This document shows positions 15,913-17,260 of a DNA stretch of 17,260 bases, one piece after another. A model generated the notes under the pieces. It was not told the DNA's origin and did not search any database. It saw only the letters and a program-made list of their open reading frames with translations. Location: the NCBI GenBank assembly GCA_943371235.1, contig CALRTZ010000058.1, forward strand, positions 1 through 17,260. The letters run 5' to 3'. How positions within the stretch are numbered: position 1 is the stretch's first letter; each line of letters starts with the position of its first letter. Made by a program: the position numbers and the translations under genes. Source of the DNA: CAJBVG01 sp943371235. Lineage in GTDB: Bacteria; Bacteroidota; Bacteroidia; Sphingobacteriales; Sphingobacteriaceae.

Positions 15913-16835
15913 TGAAAGGGATTGTAATTAAATCTACTGGAAGTTGGTACTCAGTATTACTCGAAAATGAGGAAATATGGGAGTGTAGGATATTGGGTAA
16001 ATTTAGAATTCAGGAAATAAAATCTACCAACCCAGTAGCTGTTGGCGACCGTGTGGAAATTGAAGTGGACGATGCTGAAATAAAACATGGGATGATAGTG
16101 AAACTCTATGAACGCGATAATTACATCATTCGAAGATCCATCAACCTATCAAAACAAACACAAATTATTGCCTCAAATATCGATCAAGCTTTTTTAGTAA
16201 TTACCTTTGCTAAACCACGCACATCCTTTGGTTTTATTGATCGTTTTTTGGTAACCTCCGAAGCTTACCACATCCCTACCATTTTAGTTTTTAATAAAAT
16301 AGATATCTATGAACCCGATGATTTAGCCTATTTAGATGAGGTGAAGAATATGTATGAGAGTATAGGATATCCAGTTTTATTAGTATCTGCGTTAACTGGT
16401 GATGGAGTTTCTGAATTAAAGAATCAATGTAAAAATAAAACATCTTTATTTTCTGGACATTCTGGAGTTGGAAAATCTACCCTTGTAAATCTAATTATTC
16501 CCGGTATACAACTTAGAACCACAGCTGTTTCAGAAGCTTCCTCAAAAGGAGTACATACCACCACTTTTGCAGAAATGCACCGAATTCCTACAGGTGGCTT
16601 TATAATTGATAGCCCCGGAATCAGAGAATTGGGAATTGTGCAATTAGAAAAAGAAGAAATTTCTCATTATTTCCCAGAAATGCGAGATTTGTTGAATCAA
16701 TGCCGCTTTAATAATTGTAGTCATGTAAACGAACCTGGCTGCGCCATTAAAAAAGCAGTCGACGAAAATAAAATATCCTTAATTAGATATGAAAGTTATT
16801 TGAGTATATTAGCAAATGAAGACAACAGGTCTTAA
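15912..16835 (+). CDS. rsgA: Ribosome small subunit-dependent GTPase RsgA
   Basis: RsgA is a circularly permuted GTPase that checks and releases late 30S particles. The 307-residue product has an N-terminal OB fold (about 1-70). Its GTPase motifs run in the permuted order, NKID (128-131) before the P-loop GHSGVGKST (182-190) and DSPG (233-236). A C-terminal zinc site follows, with Cys264, Cys269, His271 and Cys277. The ATG shares one base with the metF stop (TAATG). No internal promoter is evident, so it is probably translated by coupling to metF on the methionine-operon transcript. This is an unusual partner for methionine genes, although the enzyme itself looks ordinary. Confidence 0.95.
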   Translation: MKGIVIKSTGSWYSVLLENEEIWECRILGKFRIQEIKSTNPVAVGDRVEIEVDDAEIKHGMIVKLYERDNYIIRRSINLSKQTQIIASNIDQAFLVITFAKPRTSFGFIDRFLVTSEAYHIPTILVFNKIDIYEPDDLAYLDEVKNMYESIGYPVLLVSALTGDGVSELKNQCKNKTSLFSGHSGVGKSTLVNLIIPGIQLRTTAVSEASSKGVHTTTFAEMHRIPTGGFIIDSPGIRELGIVQLEKEEISHYFPEMRDLLNQCRFNNCSHVNEPGCAIKKAVDENKISLIRYESYLSILANEDNRS

Positions 16836-16871
16836 TACAATAACAATTTACATTTATCAAAATAAAAATTT

Positions 16872-17260
16872 ATGCGTTTAAAAATTACTAATATCTGCCT
16901 ACTTATTTTGGTAGGTATTTCTTTTAACTCTTGTAAAAAGGATGCGCCATTTGTTCCTTTATTTAGTATTAGCGATGATATAAAACTTGGCAAACAAGTG
17001 GTAACAGAAATTGAAGTTACAAACAGGTCACAATACCCAATTTTAGATTCTGCAAGTAATGTTGCAGCTTATCAATTCTTATATGGAATTAGAAATGAAA
17101 TTTTAAACTCTGGAAAAGTTGTGTACAAAGATGAGTTTGAATGGAGATTAAGAATTATAAGAGATGATACCACCTTAAATGCTTTCTGTACTCCAGGTGG
17201 ATATATTTATGTATACACAGGTTTAATAAAATACCTAGATTCTAAAGATGAATTAGCGGG
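16872..17260 (+). CDS. M48-type metalloprotease lipoprotein, N-terminal part (cut by window edge)
   Basis: The frame from ATG 16872 is open to the right edge (129 codons). It starts with a lipoprotein signal ending in the lipobox FNSC (Cys21) followed by KKD. The segment NAFCTPGGYIYVYTGLI and the following KDELAG are characteristic of M48 (Oma1/BepA-like) zinc proteases, just before the HExxH metal site. That site would lie immediately past the window, so the catalytic residues cannot be confirmed. The gene starts 36 bp after rsgA; I saw no convincing separate promoter. A role in envelope protein quality control is inferred from the family and the lipid anchor. Confidence 0.88.
   Translation, partial: MRLKITNICLLILVGISFNSCKKDAPFVPLFSISDDIKLGKQVVTEIEVTNRSQYPILDSASNVAAYQFLYGIRNEILNSGKVVYKDEFEWRLRIIRDDTTLNAFCTPGGYIYVYTGLIKYLDSKDELA

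Noticed and set aside
16849..16856. TACATTTA as a possible -7 element for the M48 lipoprotein gene
   Set aside because: One mismatch, no TTG upstream, and the start site would lie within about 10 nt of the ATG.

Overview
The window is ordinary, gene-dense chromosome from an AT-rich member of the Bacteroidota. Several signs agree. Start codons follow A/T-rich leaders without clear Shine-Dalgarno sequences. Several promoters carry the Bacteroidota -7 element TAnnTTTG with a TTTG/TTG about 20 bp upstream. Lipoboxes end in short Ser/Gly/Ala-Cys motifs, and the protein families have Bacteroidota-type variants. I cannot resolve the family. No mobile element, CRISPR array, toxin system or prophage is visible.

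Layout, left to right. An initiator tRNA-fMet (minus strand) with its terminator faces away from era-der, two ribosome/GTPase genes on the plus strand; their promoters overlap inside a perfect 13-bp inverted repeat. A small Ala/Ser/Asp-rich lipoprotein gene with its own promoter and a strong terminator follows, and converges with a minus-strand S41 (CtpA-type) protease gene. Divergent from the protease is a tight three-gene plus-strand unit: a BadF/BcrA-type sugar kinase (probably MurNAc kinase), murQ, and a conserved protein of unknown function. This unit converges, with an 8-bp overlap of coding sequence, on a complete phosphate operon on the minus strand (pstS-pstC-pstA-pstB-phoU). Upstream of pstS lie three TTAA(C/T)(A/G) repeats at 11-bp spacing that resemble a Pho box. 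Divergent from pstS is a SAM-I riboswitch leading metH-metF-rsgA, and the window ends inside a lipoprotein of the M48 metalloprotease family.

How the genes work together. Kinase plus MurQ would return cell-wall MurNAc to GlcNAc-6-phosphate, and the third gene of that unit is the least explained protein here. PstSCAB imports phosphate and PhoU restrains signalling. MetF makes the methyl-tetrahydrofolate that MetH uses to make methionine, and the SAM riboswitch would reduce expression when S-adenosylmethionine is plentiful. rsgA overlaps the metF stop codon and so is probably carried along with this regulation. I found no undescribed multi-gene system. The best leads are regulatory: the tRNA/era inverted repeat, the Pho-like repeats, the duplicated P1 strand behind the riboswitch, and the murQ-linked unknown protein.
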